A stretch of DNA of 64,000 bases, from assembly GCF_004342905.1 (NCBI RefSeq), contig NZ_SMAN01000009.1:31257-95256 (forward strand), written 5' to 3'. The position numbers and the translations under genes were made by a program. Position 1 is the stretch's first letter, and each line of letters starts with the position of its first letter. This stretch comes from Melghiribacillus thermohalophilus (GTDB lineage Bacteria; Bacillota; Bacilli; Bacillales; Alkalibacillaceae). Positions 37,315 through 45,424 of this stretch are shown piece by piece. Under the pieces are notes generated by a model. It was not told the DNA's origin and searched no databases. It saw only the letters and a list, made by a program, of their open reading frames with translations.

Positions 37315-37332
37315 TGAACATTTCCTCCTTCC

Positions 37333-38265
37333 TTATTTTCCCCATCTAAGCGCTACGGCACCCCAGGTTAGGCCGCCGCCAAAACCGACGAGAACTACTA
37401 GATCCCCATCCTTAATTTTACCGTTTTTGGCATCCTCCGATAGAGCAATTGGAATGGATGCAGCTGAAGTATTTCCGTATTTATGAACAGACTTGGACAT
37501 TTTCTCACGGTCAATGCCTAATCGTTCCCTGGCTACCTCCATAATCCGGATGTTAGCCTGGTGGGGGATTAAGTAGTCCACATCCTCTTTCTTTAAACCA
37601 ATCTTTTCTACTACATTGACTGCAGATTCTCCCATTTGACGGACAGCAAACTTAAACACTTCACGTCCATTCATGACCACATATTCGTCCTGATACAAAT
37701 GTTTGCCTCCGCTTCCATCTGCACCTAACTCAAATGATAATATGCCTTTACCATCTTGTACAGGCCCAACGATCGCTGCACCTGCACCATCCCCAAATAA
37801 AACACAGGTATTCCGGTCTTTCCAGTCCACAATTTTAGATAGTTTCTCGACCCCGACGACTAAAATATATTTGTAGTCGCTTGATTCAATAAATTGTTTA
37901 GCAGTTACCAGGCCGTACATGAAACCGGAGCATGCTGCACTAACATCCATGGCAGCAGCCTTTTTGGCCCCGAGCCGGTCCTGAAGCATACAGGATACAG
38001 AGGGAAATGGTTGATCCGGTGTCACCGTAGCCACGAGAATCATATCCAGATCTTCGGCACCGATATCAGCATTCTCAAGTGCTTTTTTTGCAGCCAGGTA
38101 CGCCATATCCGAGGTATCCATATCATCATCGGCAATTCGTCTTTCCTCTATTCCTGTGCGGGTGCGAATCCATTCATCACTTGTATCGACCATTTTTTCC
38201 AGTTCTTTATTGGTCAGCACCTTTTCCGGCACGTAATGACCCGTGCCAATAATCCCTGCATTCAT
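37333..38265 (-). CDS. fabHA: Beta-ketoacyl-ACP synthase III (FabHA)
   Basis: 310 residues from ATG 38265, 9 nt after AAGGGG; another in-frame ATG nine bases up directly abuts that site. Catalytic triad Cys in S-A-A-C-S-G near 110, His in H-Q-A-N-I-R-I near 238, Asn in Y-G-N-T-S-A-A-S near 268. Starts fatty-acid synthesis by condensing acyl-CoA (branched in bacilli) with malonyl-ACP. The promoter and FapR operator lie upstream, immediately next to the repeat array. Confidence 0.97.
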   Translation of the reverse strand: MNAGIIGTGHYVPEKVLTNKELEKMVDTSDEWIRTRTGIEERRIADDDMDTSDMAYLAAKKALENADIGAEDLDMILVATVTPDQPFPSVSCMLQDRLGAKKAAAMDVSAACSGFMYGLVTAKQFIESSDYKYILVVGVEKLSKIVDWKDRNTCVLFGDGAGAAIVGPVQDGKGILSFELGADGSGGKHLYQDEYVVMNGREVFKFAVRQMGESAVNVVEKIGLKKEDVDYLIPHQANIRIMEVARERLGIDREKMSKSVHKYGNTSAASIPIALSEDAKNGKIKDGDLVVLVGFGGGLTWGAVALRWGK

Positions 38266-38303
38266 ATATTTCATCCCCTTACTGGTTGTATTTATATCAA
38301 TTA

Positions 38304-38348
38304 TTATGACCTGGTATCAATTTTAATGTATTCGAATGGAACTTTCAA
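38304..38348 (-). promoter_or_regulatory. fabHA-fabF promoter with FapR operator
   Basis: -35 TTGAAA (38348-38343) and -10 TAAAAT (38325-38320), spaced 17 bp. TTATGACCTGGTATCAA (38304-38320) overlaps the last base of the -10 and matches the FapR consensus at 13 of 17 positions. Layout is almost identical to that at fabI, where the operator matches better. Confidence 0.82.
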
Positions 38349-38526
38349 CACTGGATTGTATTGTGTATCCCACATCACCGGATTAAAATTCCTGAAAAAA
38401 TCCAGTTTTTTCTTTGCTTCACAAATCAAGTTATGGGCGATTGAGATGATCTTCGAAAGTGAGGTCGAGTGAGGAGGTCTCTATTTTGAGGCATCTGTTA
38501 TTCTTATGGGTGATCTGTTCCCTTCC

Positions 38527-39072
38527 CCGGGCGATCGTCTCCCATGTTTGGGCGATCGGCTCTCTACTTTGGGCCGTCACACTCTCTCCTTGGGCCATCA
38601 GCTCTCCACTTTGGGCGGTCTGCACTCTTCCTTGGGCCGTCCACTCTCCAGCTTAGGCCATCCGCAACCCAGTTTGGGTCATCAGAACCCTTCCTTGGGT
38701 CGTCAGCTCTTCACTTTGGGCGGTCTGCACTCTTCCTTGGGCCATCCACACCCCTGTTTGGGCCATCCGCAACCCAGTTTGGGTCATCAGAACCCTTCCT
38801 TGGGTCGTCAGCTCTTCACTTTGGGCGGTCTGCACTCTTCCTTGGGCCATCCGCAACCCAGTTTGGGTCATCAGAACCCTTCCTTGAGTCGTCAGCTCTT
38901 CACTTTGGGCGGTTAGCACTCTTCCTTGGGCCGTCCATACCCCTGTTTGGGCCATCCGCAACCCAGTTTGGGTCATCAGAACCCTTCCTTGGGCCATCAG
39001 CTCTCCACTTTGGGCGGTCTGCACTCTTCCTTGGGCCGTCCACTCTCCAGCTTGAGCCATCACACTACAGCC
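38527..39072. repeat. Array of 26 tandem 21-bp repeats in the comZ position
   Basis: Twenty-six consecutive units of exactly 21 bp, no spacers. The plus-strand head TTGGGYSRTC is conserved in nearly all units; the 11-base tail falls into recurring types. Labelling types A (tail CGCAACCCAGT), B (AGAACCCTTCC), C (AGCTCTTCACT), D (TGCACTCTTCC), E (CACACCCCTGT) and F (CACTCTCCAGC), the order is ... C D F A B C D E A B C D A B C D E A B C D F, a higher-order repeat. Degenerate units may extend about 40 bp upstream. Since 21 is a multiple of three, several frames stay open on both strands and encode heptads, but no frame has a convincing start site; one minus frame is cut by TAA at 38653. It lies between the med terminator and the fabHA promoter. 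Confidence 0.95.
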
Positions 39073-39137
39073 CCGCGATCTGCCAATATTCCACCGCCCG
39101 AACTAAAGTAGTTGCCAAGGAAAATACAGGGAAGCAC

Positions 39138-39163
39138 AAAAAAACTCGCCGTTGTCCGGCGAG
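39138..39163 (-). terminator. Terminator of med
   Basis: CTCGCCG / CGGCGAG with a 5-nt loop, followed on the minus strand by TTTTTTT. A second hairpin TTGACCAA / TTGGTCAA lies between it and the med stop. Both end the med transcript before the repeat array. Confidence 0.85.
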
Positions 39164-39212
39164 ATTCTGCATAATATCGATCATTGACCAACTGAAAAAA
39201 ATTGGTCAATAA

Positions 39213-40160
39213 TTATTCATTAGGCAAACGTCCAGTTTCAATATAATCATTTACTGCATCTTCAATTTTTCTCTTTGTCATTTCAGGAATCTCCTCACTG
39301 TATGTTCCCATGCTGATCACTCCATCCTGAAAACCAAAACTTAGTATCCCAGCAGGAAGATTCCCATCCTGATACATTTGAGCTGCCAGCAGGTACAGGC
39401 GGTCTACATGCTGTACAGTACTCGTTAATACGGCCTCCGGTGCCAATTCATACTGATCCGTAACAAATCCAATCGCATATAAACCATCTTCTTTTATTTT
39501 TTCTATAACCGGCACACTATACCCATCGCCTGCAGGGTAAAACACATCCACCTGCTGTTCCTTCATAATGTCATAAAGCTCGAGTGCTCGATTTTCATCA
39601 TTCCAGTCATAAACATACTGAAAATGAACCTGAATGTCAGGGTCTACATATTTTGCTCCCTCATAGAAACCTCCTACCTCTGGCTGCCATTCGTGGGCCG
39701 CAATCACACCAACATGCCCTGTTTCAGACATTTCAGCAGCCGTCATCCCGGCAAAAAAACCCATGGGATGGGAATCAAAGTTTAAACTTGTCATATTACT
39801 TCCATACTGATTTCCATTGAAGTATACAAAATGGGTATCCGGATACGCTTTATGAATATCCAAAAAATATCTTCCATAAATACTTCCGTGTCCAAAAATG
39901 AGTCCTACATGTTTCTCCGCAAAGCTCTGTACTTGTTGATTTACATCAAGCTGTGAGCGGACATTTTCTTCAAAAAATACATCCTTATTTAATTGATCTT
40001 TTATAAGGAGTAAACCCATATATCCTTTTTGCCCCCAGGTCATATCATTGATCGTGCTTTCAACGAGCATGCCGACATTTTGTTTATTGTCTTCCATTTG
40101 CAGTCCGGAACAGCCTGCCGCAATGAAGAAAATAAATAAAAAAGCGGTGAGTTGTTTCAA
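39213..40160 (-). CDS. med: Lipoprotein Med, positive regulator of competence (BMP family)
   Basis: 315 residues from TTG 40160, 8 nt after GGGAG; an upstream ATG has no site. Lipoprotein signal with A-A-G-C-S (Cys about 17). Then the BMP/Med fold, as in periplasmic binding proteins: D-M-T-W-G-Q-K-G near 40 and G-L-I-F-G-H-G near 86. In B. subtilis Med raises ComK activity and comZ lies immediately downstream; here the downstream position is occupied by the 21-bp repeat array and no ComZ-like frame is seen. Ligand unknown. Confidence 0.87.
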   Translation of the reverse strand: MKQLTAFLFIFFIAAGCSGLQMEDNKQNVGMLVESTINDMTWGQKGYMGLLLIKDQLNKDVFFEENVRSQLDVNQQVQSFAEKHVGLIFGHGSIYGRYFLDIHKAYPDTHFVYFNGNQYGSNMTSLNFDSHPMGFFAGMTAAEMSETGHVGVIAAHEWQPEVGGFYEGAKYVDPDIQVHFQYVYDWNDENRALELYDIMKEQQVDVFYPAGDGYSVPVIEKIKEDGLYAIGFVTDQYELAPEAVLTSTVQHVDRLYLLAAQMYQDGNLPAGILSFGFQDGVISMGTYSEEIPEMTKRKIEDAVNDYIETGRLPNE

Positions 40161-40234
40161 CTTGAGCACTCCCATTCTGGCCGATGTCCTTTGTAGCTTA
40201 CTTTTATTGTACTTGCTGTCTTGATAAACGTAAA

Positions 40235-40822
40235 TTATAATTCATAATAGCTCGGAAAACTCTGAATATGTTTCTCTACCTTTTTTACTGCCTCTTCTCT
40301 ATCTATAGTAACATGTATGATCTTTCGGTATTCATCATTGTGCCTGGTGGTGATCCATTTTTGTCCCTCTTTCCGCCAGCGCTGAAAATACACCCAATTT
40401 ATAAAATCGTCCACATAAATAATGTTGTTTTTCTTTGATTTTTTTACAAAGTCTTTTTGATCCATCCAGGGACCGATGACATTAGGAGCCTGGATCACGA
40501 TTCCTCCATCATCTGGTTCTGGTTGGCTGGCAAAGTCCTCATCCGTAATGCGGACACTTTCTGTCTTCCCTTTTTTACCGGGCATGCATCCGGACGCTGG
40601 CGGGAACCTATATATCAGAAATTCCTGGTCTGGATGGCAACGTATTGCATCGAAGCGGTCAAAAAAGATGAATTCACTGTTTCGTCCAAAAAAATCATAT
40701 AAAAATTCCTTCTTCGGATCATCGAGGGGATCTATCCCTATGATTGAATACCCCTTATCAAGATATGTGCCTGTCAAATGAAACCCCAGCCAGTGGAAAC
40801 AATTTTCGATTACTACTTTCAT
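40235..40822 (-). CDS. YjaV-like protein (degenerate NAD-binding fold?)
   Basis: 195 residues. The start K-V-V-I-E-N-C-F-H-W-L-G-F-H-L looks like a Rossmann beta-alpha unit but lacks the glycine motif of active epimerases. Acidic/aromatic loops follow, with no known catalytic motif. It lies 74 bp upstream of med, the position of yjaV in B. subtilis. RBS GGGAGGATTTAA. Function unknown. Confidence 0.7.
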   Translation of the reverse strand: MKVVIENCFHWLGFHLTGTYLDKGYSIIGIDPLDDPKKEFLYDFFGRNSEFIFFDRFDAIRCHPDQEFLIYRFPPASGCMPGKKGKTESVRITDEDFASQPEPDDGGIVIQAPNVIGPWMDQKDFVKKSKKNNIIYVDDFINWVYFQRWRKEGQKWITTRHNDEYRKIIHVTIDREEAVKKVEKHIQSFPSYYEL

Positions 40823-40954
40823 TTAAATCCTCCCTGATCAACACATTGTTTTTCAGTAAGACAGTCGTTTTTAAAGGGGGAAATTTTGCTTTATTTTTTA
40901 TGTATCCTCTGGTAAACTATTTGAAGAGAATGGACCATAAATGAGGTGACATAT

Positions 40955-41134
40955 ATGAGGCTATTTTGGACAATTATTTGGAGCTTCCTGCTTAGCAGCA
41001 TGGTAGTATACGTCGTAAGCAGCATGACTGGCGCTCATTTTGACTTAACCCTTGCCATTGTCTTATCCATAACCTTTACGGTTGCATCTGTAGTACTTGG
41101 AGAGGGTTTATTAAAACAAGAAGACGTTTCCTGA
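40955..41134 (+). CDS. yjzD: DUF2929 membrane protein YjzD
   Basis: 59 residues from ATG 40955 after GAGGTGA; an in-frame upstream ATG at 40946 lies at the edge of that site. Two membrane helices separated by T-G-A-H-F-D, as in YjzD. Family restricted to Bacillales, function unknown; B. subtilis yjzD lies beside yjaU-yjaV-med as here. YjzC, its neighbour there, is not seen. Confidence 0.85.
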   Translation: MRLFWTIIWSFLLSSMVVYVVSSMTGAHFDLTLAIVLSITFTVASVVLGEGLLKQEDVS

Positions 41135-41174
41135 TTCAGTTATTACTCATTCCATTTTGATAAATAATGGTAGA

Positions 41175-41216
41175 TGGGCACGCCTATCGTTATGCTCCTT
41201 GTGCGTGCCCATTTTG
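41175..41216 (+). terminator. Hairpin after yjzD
   Basis: TGGGCACGC / GCGTGCCCA, 9-bp perfect stem with a 19-nt loop and TTTTG after it. Likely terminator. Confidence 0.6.
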
Positions 41217-41276
41217 ATATGACCATGCATACGAAGTACCTGTGGGACGGACAGTCCCTTTTTTTATGAACAATTA

Positions 41277-41576
41277 TCAGAAATAAGAAAAACGTAAAGC
41301 TTCCAGTAACTTTAGCGGCAACATGAGACGGGCAAAACCACTTCCAAAATATGAACTGACGGGATAGCCCCATCCGAAGAATCGTTCGTGACTGTCCTGA
41401 GGCATCTGGGGATGGACACCAATCGACACTTCCAGAAAAACATAATCCGGTTCCACACCTACGATAGTGCCATCTTTTTGTTCTCCATGAATAGTTTCAA
41501 TAAATACATATTGATGAATATGCCTTTGACATAAAGTACATGCGTCCTGTAGTGACTGAATGTTGTCTCTACCACT
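41277..41576 (-). pseudogene. Open frame of 99 codons without a start codon, LSM-like small protein family
   Basis: Between TAA at 41577-41579 and TGA at 41277-41279 an unbroken minus-strand frame reads like a protein: N-I-Q-S-L-Q-D-A-C-T-L-C-Q-R-H-I-H-Q-Y-V, then D-G-T-I-V-G-V-E-P-D-Y-V-F-L-E-V, a G-W-G-Y-P segment and a hydrophobic C-terminus L-M-L-P-L-K-L-L-E-A-L. The C-x-x-C, H-x-H, strand pattern and hydrophobic tail recall a small Bacillaceae family with Sm-like strands. No ATG, GTG or TTG occurs before the conserved part; the first GTG falls in the middle. Either an ATT (41561) is used, the start was lost by mutation, or the 5' part was deleted. Confidence 0.6.
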
Positions 41577-41634
41577 TTATTCAATAGGTCAACATCACGT
41601 GCGGTTCAAAACACTGTTTACATGGAGGTTTATG

Positions 41635-42450
41635 ATGAGTGAATTATGGACTCTGATCAAATATTTATTTTTCGGGATATTTCAGGGATTTACAGAACCT
41701 ATCCCTATTTCTTCCAGCGGTCACCTTATGATTGTCCGCCACTTCATGGAAATGGATGATGTAGGAATCTCTTTTGAAGGATTTGTAAACTTTGGATCAT
41801 TAATCGCTGTATTGATTATTTACCGAAAAGATCTGTATCGGCTCTCCGTGAATAGTCTTCAATATGTTATACAGAGAGGCGAAGAAAATAGAGGGGATTT
41901 TCGTTTTGTTTTATTGTTAGTGGTTGCCACTGTACCGGCCGGGATGATTGGGGTACTATTTAAAGATGTTATTGAAGGGATTTTTAGTGAGGATATACGC
42001 ATGATTGGTACAACCTTGATTGTGACCGGTTTTGCTCTCTGGATTATTCGTAATTTACGGGGGAAAAAACAGGATGGAGATTTGACTTTAAAAGATGCGT
42101 TGATTGTTGGATTCGCCCAGGCAGTTGCACTGATGCCCGGAATCAGCAGATCCGGAGCTACCATCGTCGCAGCCATGCTATTAGGAATGAAGCAGGATAC
42201 CGCTTTACGTTTCTCCTTTCTGCTGTATATTCCGGTGAGTATGGGAACCATGATTTTTTCCGTTACAGATTTAATGGAAGATCCCCACTTTGAGTCGCTT
42301 GTGATTCCATATATTTTCGCATTTATTGGATCGATCGTTGCGTCATACTTTGCCCTTCTATGGTTTATGGATATTATGAGAAAAGGAAACTTAAAATATT
42401 TTGCATTGTACTGTTTAGTTGTCGGAATACTTGTACTTCTGTTTTTGTAA
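41635..42450 (+). CDS. uppP: Undecaprenyl-diphosphatase UppP (BacA)
   Basis: 271 residues with about eight membrane helices. The start is the second of two adjacent ATGs after GGAGG (spacing 6). BacA motifs: G-F-T-E-P-I-P-I-S-S-S-G-H-L near 17-30 with catalytic Glu, and the second motif M-P-G-I-S-R-S-G-A-T near 164-173. It removes a phosphate from undecaprenyl pyrophosphate to recycle the wall lipid carrier and gives bacitracin tolerance. E-P-I-P replaces the more common E-F-L/W-P. Confidence 0.94.
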   Translation: MSELWTLIKYLFFGIFQGFTEPIPISSSGHLMIVRHFMEMDDVGISFEGFVNFGSLIAVLIIYRKDLYRLSVNSLQYVIQRGEENRGDFRFVLLLVVATVPAGMIGVLFKDVIEGIFSEDIRMIGTTLIVTGFALWIIRNLRGKKQDGDLTLKDALIVGFAQAVALMPGISRSGATIVAAMLLGMKQDTALRFSFLLYIPVSMGTMIFSVTDLMEDPHFESLVIPYIFAFIGSIVASYFALLWFMDIMRKGNLKYFALYCLVVGILVLLFL

Positions 42451-42472
42451 TCTAAAACATTCCATATTTGAT

Positions 42473-42513
42473 AAAAAAAAAATCAGCCCTAGATAAAGCG
42501 GGCTGATTTTTTT
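42473..42513. terminator. Bidirectional terminator between uppP and yitW
   Basis: AAATCAGCCC / GGGCTGATTT with T7 after it on plus and an A-run on the left. Confidence 0.9.
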
Positions 42514-42515
42514 CA

Positions 42516-42827
42516 TCAATCCGGGATGCCCAGTGCAATTTTCGCATAGCGGGACATACGGTCCTTGGTCCAAGGGGGATTCCATACAATATTCACTTTT
42601 ACATCCTTTACTTCCGGTATATCCGATATTACCCGTTTAACATCCTGCTCAATCGTTGCAGCCAATGGGCAGCCCATAGCCGTTAAGGTCATTGTCACCG
42701 TGCATGTCCCTTCATCATCAAGATCCACACCATACACTAAACCTAGATTGACTATATCAATCCCAAGTTCCGGGTCAATTACGTTTTCAAGTGCACCCAT
42801 TAGGTTTTCTTCAAGGGCTTTATCCAT
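42516..42827 (-). CDS. yitW: DUF59/MIP18-family Fe-S assembly factor YitW
   Basis: 103 residues from ATG 42827, 10 nt after GGAGG; an in-frame TTG three bases earlier is less likely. DUF59 fold with I-D-P-E-L-G-I near 17-23, L-T-A-M-G-C-P-L near 49-56 (conserved Cys), and W-N-P-P-W near 84. These proteins (SufT, PaaD, YitW) help mature or insert Fe-S clusters. yitV and yitU are its neighbours in B. subtilis too. Confidence 0.92.
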   Translation of the reverse strand: MDKALEENLMGALENVIDPELGIDIVNLGLVYGVDLDDEGTCTVTMTLTAMGCPLAATIEQDVKRVISDIPEVKDVKVNIVWNPPWTKDRMSRYAKIALGIPD

Positions 42828-42913
42828 CAATCATAATCCTCCTTTTTTCGGATTCTACTTTTATTATAAACAATTTTGGCATCATTTTTAACCCTCTCAA
42901 TTTTTTTCCGGGA

Positions 42914-43678
42914 TTACAGATGCATTTCAAACCAGTTTACGGTTTCCATCACGGCAAACCGGCTCACTTTATGCCCCTGTCCTACCTCCCGTAAAAATCT
43001 GATTTTTTCTGGATCTTTATATTCGCGGATGACTTCATTGTAAAAAGAATAAGAGTGGTCAAAAGGAACCACTGGATCCTGATCTCCATGCCAGAAAAAA
43101 AGGGGCCGTTCATTGAGTACTTCCTTGTGACGGGAAAGATCAATGCTGTCCAGCTGACTGATTTCCTCCTTGATTTCTTCTTTTGTAAGGGGAAGTTCCG
43201 TGCCGCTTTTCTCTACCTGGTCAATTAAGAAGTAAGCCATTTCAGTCAATTTCGGGGATCCCATCAATACGGCAGATGCTCTGATCCATGAAAACTGAGT
43301 CAAAGCAGCACTTGTGGTTATGCCGCCCATGCTTGTCCCGGCAAGACCAAAACGTCCTTCTTTAATCCAATTCCTTTGTTCCAGTTCCTTTTTGATCACT
43401 GGCAAATCCAACAAATTTTGTTTGACGATTTTCCAAAAGTTCAGCTGTAGTTCATCGCTGGAGATTCCCTGGTTCCGTTCGCCGTGAAACAGACAATCAG
43501 GCAGCAGCACCCGGTATCCTTTCCCGGCCATTAAATACGCAAAGGGAAGATTAAATTCTTTAGAACTGGTGAATCCGTGAATATACGTGATCACAGGAAG
43601 CGGCTGATTCTTTCGTTTTTCTTCTGTCACCGCGAGAACAGGTATATCTTCAATGGTTATCCGCTCAACGACTATCAT
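42914..43678 (-). CDS. yitV: Alpha/beta hydrolase YitV
   Basis: 254 residues. Alpha/beta hydrolase fold: oxyanion H-G-F-T-S-S near 35, nucleophile elbow G-T-S-M-G-G near 118-123, Asp in H-G-D-Q-D-P-V-V-P near 195, His in G-Q-G-H-K near 235. Likely esterase; substrate unknown. The upstream gap (43679-43980, 302 bp) shows no gene and no certain promoter. Confidence 0.9.
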   Translation of the reverse strand: MIVVERITIEDIPVLAVTEEKRKNQPLPVITYIHGFTSSKEFNLPFAYLMAGKGYRVLLPDCLFHGERNQGISSDELQLNFWKIVKQNLLDLPVIKKELEQRNWIKEGRFGLAGTSMGGITTSAALTQFSWIRASAVLMGSPKLTEMAYFLIDQVEKSGTELPLTKEEIKEEISQLDSIDLSRHKEVLNERPLFFWHGDQDPVVPFDHSYSFYNEVIREYKDPEKIRFLREVGQGHKVSRFAVMETVNWFEMHL

Positions 43679-43980
43679 GATTTACCCTACCTTTTTAATT
43701 TTCTTGTTTAACTTGTACCTGTTTTTCAAATCATAATCCATATTGAACAAAAGACAATAGATAGCATTATATTATCAAATTCTGGTACAAATACCAAGAT
43801 TTTAACTCATGATCCTCCGTTCGTTGTGCTGGATTCAAATGGAAAGTTATACTTCATGTATGAATCATTCAAGGATATCATAATTTTCTTCAACCAATTT
43901 TTTATTCACGGAATCCCATCTACCCCTTTACAAGTTCCGCCTTCCCCGCTAAACTATTAAGAAATAATGAGGTGAAATCG

Positions 43981-44808
43981 ATGGAAAGACATTTAATTGC
44001 ACTCGACTTAGACGGAACTCTACTGACGGATGAAAAAATCATATCAGACCGTACAAAAAACACAATTGTTAAAGCCATAAACCAGGGACATATTGTCGTT
44101 ATTGCAACCGGGCGACCCCATCGTGCCAGCATTGAATATTATGAGGAGCTTGGGCTAAATACGCCAATGGTTAATATGAATGGTGCACTTATTCATCACC
44201 CAAAGGATCAACGATGGGACGTCATCCATTCGCCGATGCCGATTCGAACTGCAAAAGAAATTGTCCACACCTGCTATGATTTCGGGGTCCATAATATTAT
44301 GGCTGAAATTAAAGATGATGTTTATCTAGATAAATTTGATCAGGAAGTATTGGAACTGTTTCATGCTGATGTTGAAAATCATCCGATAACCATTGGAAGC
44401 CTGCGAAATCATTTAAAGGAAGATCCCACTTCTTTGTTAATTTATCCTTATGAAGAAAACGTAGATGCACTAAGAAATACATTGCATCACCGTCATGCGT
44501 CAGTCATTGAGCATCGTAAATGGGGAGCACCATGGAATGTAATTGAAATTGTACGCGCCGGTTTAAACAAAGCAGTCGGCCTGAAAAAAATTGCTCATTA
44601 TTATCATATCCCAAAAGAGCGTATCATTGCATTTGGTGATGAGGATAATGACCTTGAAATGATTGATTATGCAGGTGTTGGCGTGGCTATGGAAAATGGG
44701 ATTGAGGAGTTAAAAACCATCGCCAATCACGTGACAAAATCCAACCAGGAGGATGGGATTTCCATTTTTCTGGAGGAATACTTAAAAATTCCTTTTTCTG
44801 TAGGCTAA
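43981..44808 (+). CDS. yitU: Cof-type HAD phosphatase YitU
   Basis: 275 residues from ATG 43981 after GAGGTGA. HAD motif I D-L-D-G-T (Asp9, Asp11), motif II A-T-G-R near 45, motif III Lys near 198, motif IV G-D-E-D-N-D near 219-224; C2B-type cap in between. B. subtilis YitU is one of the phosphatases that can dephosphorylate the pyrimidine intermediate of riboflavin synthesis or FMN. A terminator follows. Confidence 0.93.
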   Translation: MERHLIALDLDGTLLTDEKIISDRTKNTIVKAINQGHIVVIATGRPHRASIEYYEELGLNTPMVNMNGALIHHPKDQRWDVIHSPMPIRTAKEIVHTCYDFGVHNIMAEIKDDVYLDKFDQEVLELFHADVENHPITIGSLRNHLKEDPTSLLIYPYEENVDALRNTLHHRHASVIEHRKWGAPWNVIEIVRAGLNKAVGLKKIAHYYHIPKERIIAFGDEDNDLEMIDYAGVGVAMENGIEELKTIANHVTKSNQEDGISIFLEEYLKIPFSVG

Positions 44809-44853
44809 ACAAGAAAATTTCATACGTATGAATCCCTTCAACCTGCACACAAT

Positions 44854-44886
44854 AAACCTGAACGCTAAATAGGCGTTCAGGTTTTA
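44854..44886 (+). terminator. Terminator of yitU
   Basis: AAACCTGAACGC / GCGTTCAGGTTT, 12-bp stem with a 7-nt loop followed by T. Confidence 0.8.
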
Positions 44887-44904
44887 TGTTGGGGGGATCT
44901 TGCC

Positions 44905-45054
44905 TTGAGCAAGCGAAGTAAATCAAAGCGCTTTGTATCAGAAAGCACGAAAGCTGTTCGGAAACATGCTGAACGGTTCCCTTATCGAGAGCGGTTTACC
45001 GATGTGGAACGGAAAAGGGAAGAAGCCGATCAGCACACGTTAGGAGGATTTTAG
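44905..45054 (+). CDS. 49-residue basic protein with TTG start
   Basis: TTG 9 nt after GGGGGG begins M-S-K-R-S-K-S-K-R-F-V-S, then an Arg/Lys/Glu-rich helical segment ending H-T-L-G-G-F. Highly charged with about one third basic residues and no membrane segment. It ends one base before the ATG of the next gene, whose binding site lies inside its last codons, so translation of the two should be coupled. Family not recognised. Confidence 0.6.
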   Translation: MSKRSKSKRFVSESTKAVRKHAERFPYRERFTDVERKREEADQHTLGGF

Positions 45055-45055
45055 G

Positions 45056-45253
45056 ATGGCCAATCGTATGATTGAGCAGGCCCGTGAAGCTGTTAATCGA
45101 TTAACAAACATGGGACAGGCCTCAAATGAAGAGCGTGAACGGCAAATCGCAGTTGCTCGGAATGTGATCCAGTCTGCATATCAACAATCTACTCCTGAAG
45201 AACAGGAACAATTAGAGCAACTGGAACGGCAGATCGAAAACCATTTAAAGTAA
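45056..45253 (+). CDS. Small helical protein, probably DUF3813 (YizC-like)
   Basis: 65 residues, helical, rich in Gln, Glu and Arg (A-N-R-M-I-E-Q-A-R-E-A-V). TTAGGAGG is placed perfectly. Sequence pattern is that of DUF3813. B. subtilis has the small gene yizC beside yitU; relation is tentative. Two genes, one terminator: likely a two-gene operon. Confidence 0.65.
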   Translation: MANRMIEQAREAVNRLTNMGQASNEERERQIAVARNVIQSAYQQSTPEEQEQLEQLERQIENHLK

Positions 45254-45260
45254 TAACAAG

Positions 45261-45297
45261 AACAGGGGTGCTCTCATGAGTACCCCTGTTTTTTTAT
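45261..45297 (+). terminator. Terminator after the DUF3813 gene
   Basis: AACAGGGGT / ACCCCTGTT followed by T7. Confidence 0.9.
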
Positions 45298-45424
45298 GGT
45301 GCCTGTCACTTGTCAGGTTTTGTCGATAGGGTTGTGCTTTTTTATGCTTTCCCCTTTACATGATTGCTAAACAGGGATAATATGATGAAAAAGAATTTCC
45401 CTGTAGTGGAGAGGAGACACTGAA

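Noticed and set aside
38527..39072. CRISPR array
   Set aside because: Repeats are directly adjacent with no spacers and no cas genes are nearby.
38544..39212. 222-codon plus-strand ORF across the repeat array
   Set aside because: Its openness follows from the 21-bp unit; it has no ribosome-binding site, and other frames are equally open.
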